A stretch of 64,000 nucleotides of DNA from Vanessa cardui (Eukaryota; Arthropoda; Insecta; Lepidoptera; Nymphalidae). The DNA lies in NCBI RefSeq assembly GCF_905220365.1, contig NC_061134.1, positions 6,153,001 through 6,217,000 on the forward strand. The letters run 5' to 3'. A program made the position numbers and the translations under genes. Numbering within the stretch: the first letter of the stretch is position 1; every line of letters starts with the position of its first letter. Under the pieces are notes generated by a model that saw nothing but the letters and a program-made list of their open reading frames with translations, searched no databases and was not told the origin of the DNA. Shown one piece after another: positions 1 through 12,003 of this stretch.

Positions 1-190
1 CTTTCAAAGGAGTGGACTTTCTGTCCCCTAATTTTCATAATCCGATGGTACGGCAAATGTGACACGACCGGAGGTGAGGCACAGGATCAACGACTTGCTC
101 TTCAAGATGCAAGAGTGCACACATTTCCAGACTCTGGACTGTTAGTTAGAGTTTTCGTAAAACCTACCCACATTTTATACGCCTGAGCTA
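1..190 (+). repeat. Interspersed repeat family L, copy 1 (5' part)
   Basis: Resembles the segment at 29891-30115 read on the minus strand. Shared landmarks in order are a GTGAC start, a bases-ACAGGA-like stretch, a 'gggagtgc/agagtgc' block, and 'ccagact...gactgtta'. The fragment at 5027-5092 appears to be the downstream part of the same family. It has no coding capacity. It resembles a common lepidopteran retroelement end, but I cannot name it from sequence alone. Confidence 0.45.
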
Positions 191-1612
191 GAAGTGATTA
201 CTTGTTTTTGTCAAATATGAACGAGTAATAAAAACGAAAAAAAATCCACCACACAGATAAGAGTGAAACATTAAATCACAGTTACACATAACATATTATG
301 TATAAATGTTAACATGAATCTCTTTTGGTTAATAATAAAATAAAAAAAATAAAATCGCCTTTCGGTGATAAATCGAAGTGCAATTAAATTTCATATCATA
401 AAGCTGTAACACGGTTAAAATAAGAGCTTCATCAAAATATAATGTAAACATTCGGCATCGAAAGCGTTGCATCCTGTTGGTTATTTTAGCGTTGAATTGA
501 TAGACTCAATTTAAATAGTTAAATTATTGGCGTGGCTTTAGTGCATTACCATGTTCGCACACGAAGCAAACTTCAAAAGCAAATTGCACAAGTACGTCAC
601 ATTTATCTCTGGCTGAACGATGAAAGCTTCCATTACGGGTCTCCGCGAAATGGATATATGCACTTAAGGTGGCCGTCCGCTCGTCACGTGTCTGAGATCT
701 TGTCGTGTTTACACCGATATCACTAAATAACGCTAAATTTGTGGCCAGTTTGAGGACGCTTTAATGTTTTGGGAACACTCTCTTCGCTTAGTTACAACAA
801 TATACGGCATATGTTTTTCCTTTAACAATATAATCAATACCGATAAAAATACTTTCATCATCAAAACGTATCTACTCATGATTCTATATGGTTTATATTC
901 GAATCATTGTCATGATCAATTACATGAAGAATTTATTTTAATGATGTGCGAATTAAAATGTTATTGCTCGAATTATTTGTTACATTTTACTTGAATTAAT
1001 AATAATAATATTTAATATAAGAACTTGAATTACTTTTGAATCAATAATTTACTTTGCTTTTTTTTGGAATGGTAATCTTATATTACAGGACATAGAAGTA
1101 GAAGAAGGTTATGTATGTTGTTTTAATTTTTGTTTCATACCTTACGATATCGAATGACTTATGGCCTGAGGATTGTCAAAGATGATCCATTAATAATTAT
1201 CGATATAATCGATTATAATTATTCTTCGAAAAATATTACCAATAACTTGCTTCAGCATTTAAAACGCTATTAGAACAAAATGCTTATATAATATTGTTGT
1301 CATTCACATGTCCAAGTATAAAAGCACTTTCATTTAGTAAACGTCATTATGTATATCGATAATAATATTGATTTTTTGGACGAATAAAAAAAAATGTTAT
1401 GCAAACACGATAAGTAAACAAAAACATAGCACGAGGTTTCAGTTTCAGAAAATTTAATTCGCCCTTGCTTGCGCGCGGTGCTCGCTTCAATAATAAAATT
1501 CCTCAAATACGTTTAGCTTTGTCAATTTATAAATTTTAAACTTTGAATAATAACGCATATAGATCCAATTGCTGTAATTAATAATCAATGAAATTGATTA
1601 TCAAAAAACAGT
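191..1612. other. AT-rich non-coding stretch
   Basis: I see no repeat family, splice-flanked frame or RNA gene here. Open frames at 532-726 and 764-994 have no recognisable protein features and are of chance length. The second is rich in Ile, Leu, Asn and Tyr, as AT-rich random DNA would give. Confidence 0.6.
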
Positions 1613-1710
1613 AATGACTGAACATCTTTAGGTTTCTTCTCAGTAGAATCTAAATTCCGAAAGAAAGTTTGTCAGTTTCTCAGCTTGTTAACTTTAAATA
1701 TCATCCTTTT
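1613..1710 (+). repeat. LINE 3'-end family N, copy 1 (degraded)
   Basis: The stretch 'ggtttcttctcagtagaatc' followed by 'taaattccga' matches the core of the better copy at 10330-10558 (gagtttcttg, ggttcttctcgg, aaatctactttccgaa). Only about 90 bp can be aligned by eye. Probably a decayed fragment. Confidence 0.4.
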
Positions 1711-2103
1711 CATTAACGGGAATAATTAATGGATTGAAAATACATGTTGTTAGTAACTCAAACTGAAGTTAAACAAAAACGATTTAAAAATTCGTTTATA
1801 TTATTGAAAAATATATCCCATATAATAATACCTATTTTTCACTAAACGATTGATAAAGACAATTACCCCAACGGTCGTTTAAATGTTGAATTCGAACATC
1901 AATTTTTATATATTCGATAGCACCATTTACTTTTTAACATACAATTGATGCGTATCATTTATAAATGTATTCAAATTTCGAATGCAAAGTGTAAAGTAAT
2001 ATAAAATCTCATTTTAGAATAAATAGATTTTCGAACATACAAATCTCACATCATATTTTATAAGAAAAATGTTAGCTATTATTTACAACCGCGAAATTCT
2101 TAC

Positions 2104-2191
2104 CTGCAGGGGTAACGATTGATGTCTGTGAATGAAGTGAAAGAATGCGTTAGGAACTCCATTCTTTTTACTTACCCCTGTCGTAGACAAA
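2104..2191 (-). CDS. Candidate internal exon, 88 nt, unknown protein
   Basis: On the minus strand a pyrimidine-rich acceptor (ctctccataactcctttctcag) precedes base 2191, and a strong donor match (CAG|GTAAGA) follows base 2104. The exon begins with one leftover base and then 29 codons in one frame without a stop. The other two forward frames of the exon contain stops. The peptide begins LSTTGVSKKNGVPN and ends RHQSLPLQ. The same frame stays open upstream of the acceptor to about 2263, so the acceptor choice is not unique. A second donor match (GGG|GTAAGT at 2177-2172) lies inside it. I do not recognise the protein. GTAAGA-type donors are common by chance in AT-rich DNA, so this is a candidate only. 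Confidence 0.3.
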
Positions 2192-5026
2192 CTGAGAAAG
2201 GAGTTATGGAGAGATTTAGTTTCAATCCACGATATGTTTCCACCTTGTAGAGTCGAATTTTCTCATTTTATTAAGCACTTGTGTAGTTGCAGTTGTAGTT
2301 TTTAATATGAACCTGAATAATTAATAAATATATGTTCAAAACTTATTTGTGTGAGCTAAGTTTCTTGCGGGTTTTTTCTCATTAGACTCTTGGTTCCCAA
2401 GCTTTCGTTCAGCTGACGCAATAAACAAGACTTATAATGGGGCGATTCCAAAGAACTTGAAAAATCTAATTTAATATTTATAACATATTTTTCAAATCTT
2501 AATGTTTGTTTTAAAATTTGAAATAAATTTGATAAATGAGACAGTATTGCATGAATTATACAAGCATTGGCAATTGGAAATAATATTTTCTTTGCTGGCG
2601 TAAATAAAAGTCGTACCATGCGGTGTGTACATATATAAATATATGTGGACACACATATGTGTATGTACACATACACATACCTACATCTTCTTAATAACGA
2701 AGTTAAGTTATAGTTTTATAAAAAAATAAAATTTTATATTGTATAAATCTCAAGGGAAATTAATTAAAAAAATTAAATTTTTGCCGTCATATTGAAGTCT
2801 GGCAAAGTATTGTCGAATATTGATGATTTTGTTCCTTTAATTAGGTTTTAATTAAAACAAAGTTCGACTGCGAAATTATTACTAATATTTGAGCGAAGGG
2901 AAGTTTTCGTAAAATGATTATAACATTTTCTCTCATTAGAATGAACGGCCTAAAAACTAGGTTGAACGCGTAACCCTAATTTGCTTTAAGAAAATCATCG
3001 TATGAGAACCGTGAAGAGCCAAAGCGGTGATGGGCGGAGCGTGATTCGGTAAAACTTACAGTAGCGGACTTAATGGCTTAATTTCCTGAAAAGCTATTCA
3101 AACAGAAAAAATAATCAATCCAAACCACTTAACTTTGCGATGTGATAAAAATAAAAAAAATATGTTAGTCACGAATGATTCGTACTATCTGAAATGCTCT
3201 TAATGAGTTTGGAGAAGAGGGATAATTTATGTACAAATGCCTCATTCATATTTATTTTTTAAGTTTTGTCAAATTTAATAATTAATAGTCTTTAGTAACT
3301 AAATTATAAAATACTTATTAAATAACTTATTCCATAAGCTTAACGTTTATTTTAAATATTTTTTTTGTGTTTATTTATATTCCCTTAGATGTATTTTTTA
3401 TAATAACTACTAATTTATAGTCATTTATGTTTATATAATTTAAAATTTATTTTTCCTTTTCATCGTTGTGTAAACAAAACAGAATGTGAACAAAATAAAA
3501 AGGGTTATTTTGTTGTATATAAAATGTTTATGTGCGTATTTATTTGTAAGTATTAGTTTGGCCTACAGCTGACATAGTTTTCAGTTTTGGTTATTATTTA
3601 TATTACAAAGAACTTTTGTAGGTTACAAAGATTTATTTTTGCATTCACTAGGGTTAATTTGGAGTGAATAACCTTAGAATTAGTTGTTAAATAAATAAAT
3701 AGACTCGACGAATACCATCCAGGCCGGCCAAGGAATCCAGAAGACAACAAGACAAGTAACAGGTCTTTATATTTAAATTGTGATGCTGGATAGTAATAAT
3801 ATTCACACTGACAAAACAAAAAATAAAAATCAAATTAAAAATAAATACACCGAATACACGAACAACATGGAGATACAAATATAACAAAAAGTAAAGTAAG
3901 AAAACCTTCGTCAGTTTTCAAAAATTCATTCCTTTATCAAGTTTTAAACTCTTACTACATCTTGAAACTAAACATTGAATCAATAGATCTTAAAGTGGCG
4001 AACCTTTTTTTACCCCTGTACTGTACATATTCATGTCTTGGATTAATAAGAAAAATATTTTACTTGGTTGGTGGTACTTATTAACATGTATCATTGAAAA
4101 ATATCGTATAAAGAATATGTAGTCTAGGAGAAACGGTGTTGTACCATTTCTCCAATAACAACCGAGACAACGTTATCACTAAACGTTTCTAGACACGCGG
4201 TAGTGTGTCAGCCAAGTTCAGGTAACAGAACTGGCGAGTAGCACTGTGTGTAATTTGTTACACGAACCATTTGGAGCCACTTTTGACCCCTTCATAACTC
4301 AAATACTGTTTGACATAAACGTGTCAAATTGGAAATTGTAAATGGAACTTGGCACCCATTTAGATTTTACTTCTTTTGTCGTTGAAGTCAACAACCAAGC
4401 TATATTTCATAATACTGAACTTGGCTCTCATTTTACATTTATGTTTTACATAGGATAACAAATTACTAAAGACTGAGTGTGATATTTAGTTAAAAGTTAA
4501 CATTGGGGTAAATTCTACATGTTTCTATGGTTTGGTAAAATGAGATTTAACGTGATAAATGAATTTATCTGGTTCGTATTTTCATAAATATTTTAGCCTT
4601 CTAAATACGTGATTGTGTTATTATTTATGTTTACTAATTAAAAAAATATACGCATCACTATCAATTTTGGAATTTGAATAACTAAAGTCAAACCCCGTAA
4701 ACGTAACGTGAAACGTTCCTCTTGGAATATTTCATTTATTTAGACCGGTTAAATAAGTAAAATAAGGAGTATGTAATTTTTCATATGAATAGAAAATGCG
4801 TAGCAACAAAGTGCCAAATAAAAAATATAATTAAGAATCACTTCTGCCGTATGTGAATTGCTCACACAATTATTTATTATTTTTACTAAAATAAAATTTT
4901 AATTTGCGACGGGGATACTAAAAACAAATATGTGCGCAAACGTAGGCGCATTTTCTATTCTTCCACTCTTTAAAAAATATGAGATGGTAACTATGTGAAG
5001 TACAATATTTTTTTTACAGTAAGTCC
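2192..5026. other. AT-rich non-coding stretch
   Basis: Apart from the purine/pyrimidine-alternating simple repeat at 2629-2684, nothing is recognisable. Frames at 2356-2676, 3598-3819 and 3687-3887 (minus) look like chance frames. One of them simply translates the TATG/TGTA simple repeat. A stretch at 4250-4400 ('gagccacttttgacccc' and following) has repeat-like character, but I found no second copy here. Confidence 0.55.
2629..2684. repeat. Low-complexity alternating purine/pyrimidine tract
   Basis: Runs of TG/CA and TA dinucleotides (gtgtgtacatatataaatat ... acacatatgtgtatgtacac). They are partly self-complementary, so local hairpins are possible. A simple sequence repeat. Confidence 0.7.
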
Positions 5027-5092
5027 TTGGTCTTTGAACCAAGGACCTTGAAATCTACAGCCTTATTATTATTTCAACGAGGCAGTCAACTT
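5027..5092 (+). repeat. Interspersed repeat family L, copy 3 (3' part)
   Basis: Contains 'gaaccaaggaccttgaaatc', 'tacagcctta' and 'caacgaggcagt'. The same order occurs in the minus-strand copy ending at 29891 ('acagatcttgaaact...tacagcttataagctaac...aacgag'). A short 3' fragment. Confidence 0.4.
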
Positions 5093-5475
5093 CAATCTAA
5101 CTGACTTTTATAGTTTGGGATTTAATATAATTAATGTTACCATTATTGCACACTGAAATCGAGTACAGACAAGCTGTCAAATGAATGTAGTGTGATATCA
5201 AAACATTAATGGTTATTAAATGCAGATATCCATACAATAATGCATTACATTATTATTGACTCGGTGTACTTTTCATCGAATAAATCAAATTGTTATTTAT
5301 ACTCTACCTGGCACACCCACCGAAAGTTTCCTCATAAATTTGAGTTTGCTGAGAATATAATGCGTTTTACTCGAATAGAATTTCATTCATGACATTTTCG
5401 TTCTTTGAACCGTTATTTTATTGTAGAACTAAAGAGTTCGAATTTCAAATTTTGGTCCTTTGTGTTTTTATGTTA

Positions 5476-5790
5476 TAGCTGTGCTGTGCGACCTTGTACG
5501 CGTTTGAATTTAAGAAAAAAGAAATAGGATTATAGCCTAAGTTACTTCCTATTTTATCAGTAACTGCCAGTGAAAGTCTCGTCAAAATCGGTCCAGCTGT
5601 TCAAAAGATTAGCCGGAACAAACAGACAGACACACAGACAAACAGACCGACAAAATTGTAAAAAAAATTATTTTGGTATATGTGCCGTGTATAAAAACAT
5701 ACGCATTGGGCAAAGAAGGGCTATTTTAATATTACAATCAGACACTCCAATTTTATTATATGTATATATGTATAGTACATATATATGTGA
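5476..5790 (+). repeat. Interspersed repeat family E, copy 1
   Basis: Aligns with 35887-36225 over its length: 'ctgtgctgtgcg', 'agttactcc/agttacttcc', 'ctgccagtgaaa', 'tggtata-ttgccgtgta', 'ttattttaatattaca', 'cagac(a)ctccaaattttatta'. It contains 'gtcaaaatcggtccagctgt' and a CAGACAGACA-rich tract, also found inverted at 29600-29890. The open frame 5570-5827 crosses this repeat and has no protein meaning. Confidence 0.65.
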
Positions 5791-7204
5791 GGAAATCTTT
5801 AGAAATCTACTTGAAAATCCACTATGACGGCTAACAGACTGCTTTTCAGCTGTTTCACTCTAATCCTTAGGACAGGCTTCCCTTTAGGACTGTTTGATTG
5901 GAGTTTAAGTGCAGGATCATACGATCTTTTGGACCTTTATAACAAGCATGAAAGTTTTACTGATGCCATATTTCAACTTCCTGTCTTCTACTGATATTTT
6001 CTAGATAGTAGAATCCAAAAAAAACAATTAAATCTAAAGTCTCTTAACATTTGGCTCATAAACTAGCCACTATCTATACATTATCAGTACATAGGTATAT
6101 CTCCCACAAATTATATTTACGTATTGTTGACATATTATAGCCCACCTGATTGATACGTAGGGAATATATCAAACGAATGTGACCCTCCTTAATAAAAGGC
6201 TTACATGAAATGGAAGCTCTTATTATATTTGTTACGGTTAACTGAAAAAATACACATGAGTTTGTAAGTCTAATCCTTTGATGAATGATGAAAAGTGTCA
6301 ATTTGTTGGAATCCGTGCCGTGAACACATTTCCTGCTTGCAATATCTGGTGTTCATAACTCAATTCTTCGTTTTATCATTTCCTTATAATTTGTATAATC
6401 AAGTAAATTATATTGGCTCTTAATTTATAAATTTATAAATATTAATTTTAAATAAGATACATTATTTAATAATACTAATAAATCGTAGGGACGTTGATTT
6501 TTAAAAACGTGATTTTTCCAAGTGATGAGTCTAGCTGACACATTTTTTAGTTACAGAATAACTCAAACTAATGTAACTAAGTTAAAATTGTGAAATAAAT
6601 TTAATATCTGTATTTACATTTACAATCTGCAAAACCAACGTAATTTATTTGTAATGAAATACATAAGTAAGAAGTTTTTTCATATACATTTTTTATAGAT
6701 AGCAACTTTACCCGTAGTCTACATAAAAATATTTTTATCAAATCTGTACATTTTAGGTTTGTGAGTATTTTAATTAAAATTGAGAATTATAATTTTACAA
6801 AATCCTGTTTAATTTTATCGTTTCTATGTTTCATTTCAATTGCTGTATAAAATAATATTATACCTAACACCATTATATTGTATGCTTTCAAAGCAATAGC
6901 GTACTATCCCGTAACCATAAAATGTTGTGTCTCGGAAACAATGACAGAGTTGTCGCCAACTCGGACGATTTTATAATAAAACGAAGGGCATGACGCACGC
7001 TACTGAAAACGCTGTAGAATTTAATATTTTATTAGCATTTACGATTACGATTATATTATGTGATACAGTACTTGGAATACTCAAGGAATACTATTTACAA
7101 CTTTAAGTGTGCTGTCAATTACATTACTACTATAGCTAGTAGCTCATACTTGTATTTGTTTAGTGTAATAATTTATGTATAAATATAATTTTATATAGTA
7201 TTTA
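5791..7204. other. AT-rich non-coding stretch
   Basis: No repeat copy, RNA gene or convincing exon is visible. It contains short AT runs (for example 6400-6480). The frame 6074-6301 (minus) is unremarkable. Confidence 0.55.
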
Positions 7205-7390
7205 ACCTCTGTGTTGTACACCCGCTTTCCGCTTTTTCACATTAACTCCTCCACGCTGGTTGTCTGGAAGAAATCGCTCTTAAGCGATAAGACCGCCTGT
7301 TGTACATTTCTTGGGTTTATATATGTATTGTGTTATTGAATGTAATTTTTTTTAGTGTGTGTGTACAATAAAGAGTTATTATTATTATTA
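7205..7390 (+). repeat. LINE-like 3' end (family M) with ATT tail
   Basis: A GC-richer segment (cacgctggttgtctggaaga, aatcgctcttaagcgataag, accgcctgttgtac) is followed by an AATAAA polyadenylation-type signal and an (ATT)n tail at about 7376-7390. This organisation is typical of a 3'-end LINE insertion, and I recognise the motif order from lepidopteran genomes. There is only one copy in this window, so the family assignment rests on general knowledge. Confidence 0.5.
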
Positions 7391-9189
7391 CTTGAGAATG
7401 CATTTACATTTAAGATAAATAGAATTTTTGATATGATTTATTTTAATAAATTCTATTTCATTACCCGAATCAAAATATTACCATTTTATTTCTAGCTACT
7501 TAGCTGCTTAATTAGTTATTTATTATTATTTTAAGCGTTGCCTTGCGGTTTTACCCACGTTCCATATGATTATACCTCTCTTTTATTGAGTTTACCATAG
7601 GGATTCACGTTTAAAGTTCTGCCTGTAGATCGGACTGTTATATAGCTTACTAATTGCCTTCCACGTGTGAGCGTAGGACCAGATGCTGGATACTAAATTA
7701 CCTTTATGTACCTCTGTCACCTGCAATATATAATAATGATAGATTTTGTAGTGTGTATTAGGAATAATAAGAAGAGTTTGCTAAATAAATGAAAAAAAAA
7801 ATCGTATTTTTTCGCAGGCAAGGCAGCCGTGATAGTTTATTTTATAGTGTATAAGATTCCAAGCAGTATTTAGTGTCGGTGGAGGGTAATGTCCGCGTTT
7901 ATGACCCTGGATCAAACGCTGCGGAAATGATACTAAGAAGGATCGTTTTTCTTTTTATTATCTTACGGATACACAAATGCTTTTTTTTGTAAGCGTTTTA
8001 TTATGTTTTAAAGGAGTTTACGGGTTGAATGTTAAACATAACATGCATAAATAAGAAATGTATTTAGATACACATATATTTATACATGTATATTGTAAAA
8101 TATTTAGCGGAAAATACACACGAGCAACAAACAAACTTTCACTTTAAGAAACATTAGTAATACCTCAATGCATCAATTTGCTATGGCTTGTGATATAAGA
8201 TGTTATTATATGTCTTTTGGACATAGAGTTACACTGGCTTACTAATCGAGCAGAATCACAAAAGTATTAATTTAAGTATTGCTAAGCAGCACAATGATAA
8301 AAAAGACACAGACAACTTTGCACAAATCTCTACCATCAATTTTATATATTTTTAGGGCCATTTCCGTAGCCAAATGGTAAGAAAAGGAACCCTCACGGTT
8401 TCGTCATGTCTGTCTGTGTCCCTTCGTATGTCACAGCCACTACTTTTAGTCGGCACTTTATAAGTCGGCATTTTATTTGAAATTCAGATTATAAAATTAA
8501 AAAAAAACGAGTTAAATATAGAATACAAAATCATAAGCGAAAATAAATTCCCGATAGAATAGAATCAGAATTGTACATAAGTACTGAATATATCTAATTA
8601 AACTGGCAACTTTTTTTTTTTTATATAATCTGTGGTTTAAAATTTTTTCTATAAATTATCTCACACGATAATATACTGGCATCGCTCGCTCTCGAAGTTA
8701 TTCTCCTTTTTCCGAAGTATTTCATCTTTGTAGATTGTAGTGAATTGCGGTTTCTGAAGATAAATTAATTGGAAGCTAGCTCGATTGGTTTTTCTGGTTG
8801 TGCTAGCATTTATCACTCACTCTTAGATTAAAAAGTTCGTCTAGACAAATTTACAGTTGGTAGATAAGACTTCAAGTAGTTTTATACAGCTTGTCTTGTT
8901 CTTATCGTAATTAAAAGTTATCACAGGGAATTAACTTTACTGTTCAGCTTATTTGGAAGCGTTTGATAAGATAAAGAACGTGTGTAGGCAATGTTTGAAG
9001 TTAATTAAAACCATTATTAACAGGTATAACTAAGGGTATCTGTTAAATTATTATTTATACTACTATGTGAAATTTACTTCGGCGTAAAGTTCTTTGTAAA
9101 TATGTATTGATTGAAATAAAAAGTTTTTTATTGTAATAAAAACCACTAATTATCTCCCTCAAGAAAATACACTAAAAAAAAGAAAAGTA
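7391..9189. other. AT-rich non-coding stretch
   Basis: Nothing recognisable beyond poly(A)/poly(T) runs (7789-7802, 8611-8622). No splice-flanked open frame was noticed. Confidence 0.55.
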
Positions 9190-9484
9190 ACAGTCTGTAA
9201 ATTTCCCACTGCTGGGACAAGGCCACCTCTTCCGTTAAGAGGGTTTGGAACATATTCCACCACGCTGTTCCAATGCGGGTTGGTGGAATGCACATATTTT
9301 GGCGGAATTTATATAAAATTAGACACATTCAGGTTTCCTCACGATGTTTTTCTTCACCCCGAGCACGAGATGAATTATAAACACAAATTAAGCACAAATA
9401 TAATTATAGTGGTGCTAGTCTGAGTTTGAACCCGCAATCATCGGTTAAGATAAAAGTTTTCTAACCACTGGGCCATCTGAGCTC
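9190..9484 (-). mobile_element. tRNA-derived SINE family A, copy 1 (near full length)
   Basis: Read on the minus strand it starts with an A-box-like segment (atggcccagtggttagaa) and then a B box (gggttcaaactcag at 9433-9420). The tRNA-unrelated body follows with 'gtgcttaatttgtgtttata', 'ccaacccgcattggaac' and a 3' end 'cagcagtgggaaatttacag'. About 295 bp, close to the longest copies in the window (41021-41324). Such elements are transcribed by RNA polymerase III and mobilised by a partner LINE. The frame 9146-9328 lies inside it and is not a gene. Confidence 0.85.
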
Positions 9485-10053
9485 ATTGAAAATAAACTAT
9501 GTTAATAATGCCATATTTAAAAAATGTGGGATTTTTTAAGCTGTTCAAACTAATTAAAATAAATAATTTAGTTTCTAAATTATAACATTGCAAAGGTGCT
9601 ATAGCTTGTATTGGATAAATTTATTTTTAAATTGCTAAAGTTGCAGAAATGTGTGAACTTTTAGAAGAAAAAGACGTTTAAGAAAATAATTCGCCTGACG
9701 AGAACAGTTTCTGCCGCAATTTATTCTTCTCACAAACACGAGCCGCGCTGATTCAATATTGACACAGGCCGGAGCCGTACCTAGACCATTCCCTAGTGTT
9801 CCATATAAAACTCTAAATACACAACTTTGTAAGTCATTCGACTAAAGTCAAACTTTTTTTTAATTTTTTTTTAATTTGTATAGTTTTAAAAAGTAGAAAA
9901 TGAGTAACCAGTATCATGAAAAAAAGTTTGGTTAACCGTTTTGAAATCGCACTGAATAGCTTATCAATGTAGTTCATCAAGTCATATTATTTTCTGTTCT
10001 AATGATGCACTGACTTTTCTTTTAGTATTATTTTCGGGTAAATTTACTACTAT

Positions 10054-10263
10054 AGCCGATTGGGCCCAGAGGTTAGAACGCGTACATCTTAACCGATGAA
10101 TGTGGTTCAAACCCAGGCAAGTACCATTGCATTTTCATCTGCTTAATTTGTGTTTATAATTCATCTTGAGCTCGGCGGTTACGGAAAACATCGTGAAGAA
10201 AACTGCATGTGTGAAATGTGAACCCACCAATCCTCATTGGAGCTTGGTGGAACATGCTGTAAC
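10054..10263 (+). mobile_element. SINE family A, copy 2 (internally shortened)
   Basis: A box (tgggcccagaggttagaacg), B box (tggttcaaacccagg), then 'cttaatttgtgtttataatt', 'ggaaaacatcgtgaag', 'ccaccaatcctcattggagc' and 'ggtggaacatgctgtaac'. The segment between 'ggtggaata' and the terminal 'caggctgtta' is missing compared with full-length copies. Confidence 0.8.
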
Positions 10264-10329
10264 TTTTTATTTTTTTATTATTATTATTACTTCTTAGATG
10301 CTACTATCTTTGATTTTTCCTGTTGACTT

Positions 10330-10558
10330 CCAGGCAGGATATATTAATTTAAATAATTGTATTAACTAACACGACTGTATTTTTTTAAATGTTGAAAAAG
10401 AGTAACTACTGAGTTTCTTGAAGGTTCTTCTCGGTAAAATCTACTTTCCGAACCGGTGGTAGCTTCACTTAATTGTTAAATGACGATTCAAAAGTTCTTG
10501 TAAAAGCCCACTTGAATAAAGTTTATTTTGATTGGATTTGATTTCGTTCGTATTTTTT
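10330..10558 (+). repeat. LINE 3'-end family N, copy 2
   Basis: Core motifs are 'gttgaaaaagagtaactact', 'gagtttcttgaaggttcttc', 'actttccgaaccggtggtag' and 'gcccacttgaataaagt', with a terminal TTGATT-type tail (ttgattggatttgattt). An inverted, more diverged copy is at 32996-33165. A 3' end with a short tandem tail suggests a CR1/RTE-style non-LTR element. The clade is not determinable here. Confidence 0.65.
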
Positions 10559-10921
10559 TTCTTGTTGGGGTTCTATTCAATTCTAAAATTTTGAGATATT
10601 TTTTGTTTTTATCGTAGGTATAATGGCAACGTCTAAAACGAAATAATTGAACCGAAAACCTCGCCGTGACAATATTAATTGCAGAATACGGGTTTACGAT
10701 AAGCGTCGGATTGGTGCAAATTGTTTAGTATTATCGTTCAACTAATCGACGTTACTCTGCGATGGGTGTGATCGATCAAAGTCACTGATAATACTCTCTT
10801 AATGAGTTTAAAAGCGACAATTGTAGAAGGTGGCTTACGTTTCATGTTAGAAACAACACAGAACATCGTAGTCTTAAATACTTGACAATATAGTATTTCA
10901 CTGAATAGATTTAAATATTTG

Positions 10922-11005
10922 GTGTTGTGCAAGGGTAGGTACCGCCAAGCAACAATATTGACGGCGCCAATGTCTATGGGTGTAGGTGACCACTTTTGAT
11001 TGATC
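10922..11005 (-). repeat. Repeat family C, fragment (internally deleted)
   Basis: On the minus strand it shows 'gtggtcacctacacccatag', 'acattggcgccgtca', then jumps to 'ggcggtacctacccttgcac'. These are the start and end motifs of the full copy at 12791-13074 with the middle missing. The chance frame 10738-11049 overlaps it. Confidence 0.5.
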
Positions 11006-11634
11006 CATTGAAATGGAATCGAACGATACATTTTAATGTAAAATAACAAGTAAAATATAAACAGTTAAAACATGGGTAGTCCAATTTCACGTAGGATGAA
11101 AAAAAAAATTGCGTCATAGAAATTTTGACATATAAATTGTTCAATTTAGAGGGGTCTTGTACTAAATCCCGTGGTATGATTCTATCTAAGCTAGTTTTGA
11201 GTGACAGGGGAAATAAATAAGAAGTCTATATGAAAATCCTTTCCTAGAATAGGTACTTCTATTAATAGACATAGATAGATACAATAAAAATGACTTCTGC
11301 GTAATAATATATAATTATTATGTATGTCGATAATATTCTGAACGTCGGTAGCTTCTAAATATAAGAGGCAAGATTACATTTATATTTAAGGGTAAGGTTT
11401 AGATATTATTTTACCATACTTTCAAACTAGATATACATATGTATTTGTAGTAGAATGTCATCCGATGCAGGATTTATTTATCTTTATTTTTTAAGTTAAT
11501 GCAAGACGTTAAATTTATATTTAACATATTCTAACTACTGCGTTCGTTTTTTGTTTGTTGACATTTGCGCTGGGATAAATTAACGATTCCGTACATTTTC
11601 AATGCTCCAGCAACCATACGAATTAAGACGTTAT

Positions 11635-11745
11635 AACCCTAGTATCCGAAATTACATTGGCTCACTTAATCTTCAAAACGGGCCACAACAATACATGAGT
11701 GGGCAACAACTCCGACGGGATTGCATAATGATTACCAAGTGAACA
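11635..11745 (+). repeat. Repeat family C, 3' fragment
   Basis: Shows 'attacattggctcacttaat', 'acgggccacaacaatac', 'gagtgggcaacaactcc', 'gacgggattgcat' and 'accaagtgaac', in the same order as 12950-13074 but strongly diverged. Confidence 0.5.
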
Positions 11746-11883
11746 TTATAAAAAAAACAAGTGAGTATTAGTATATGTTGTTTATTGAGTATATGTTATA
11801 AAATAACTTCAGGTCTTTTAAAGGGATTTATGCAGTCACAACATAAACTAGTTCAGCTAATCCCAACCCAGCGCATAGATCTT

Positions 11884-12003
11884 TTAAAGTACCAGCTTTT
11901 AACTTATCCGATCAAATAACTGCACACAACATACGTAGGAAGCATTGTCACAGTTGGCTGCGACTCGTTCGCTTGCCAAATACGTAGCAGATACCGATAC
12001 AAG
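11884..12003 (+). repeat. Unclassified repeat family G, copy 1
   Basis: Contains 'cacacaacatacg' and 'tgtcacagttggctgcgact...cgcttgccaaatacg' (11923-11984). These match the reverse complement of 23741-23863. There is no coding frame and no tRNA-like boxes. Only two copies are seen, in opposite orientation and about 11.8 kb apart. Confidence 0.55.

Noticed and set aside
3060..3085. Possible 26-nt minus-strand microexon (acceptor gcttttcag, donor ACT|GTAAGT)
   Set aside because: The donor's exon side is poor, the exon is tiny, and GTAAGT is expected dozens of times by chance on the two strands.
10738..11049. A 103-codon minus-strand frame
   Set aside because: It is partly a decayed family C fragment. 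The composition is random and there are no splice sites or domain.
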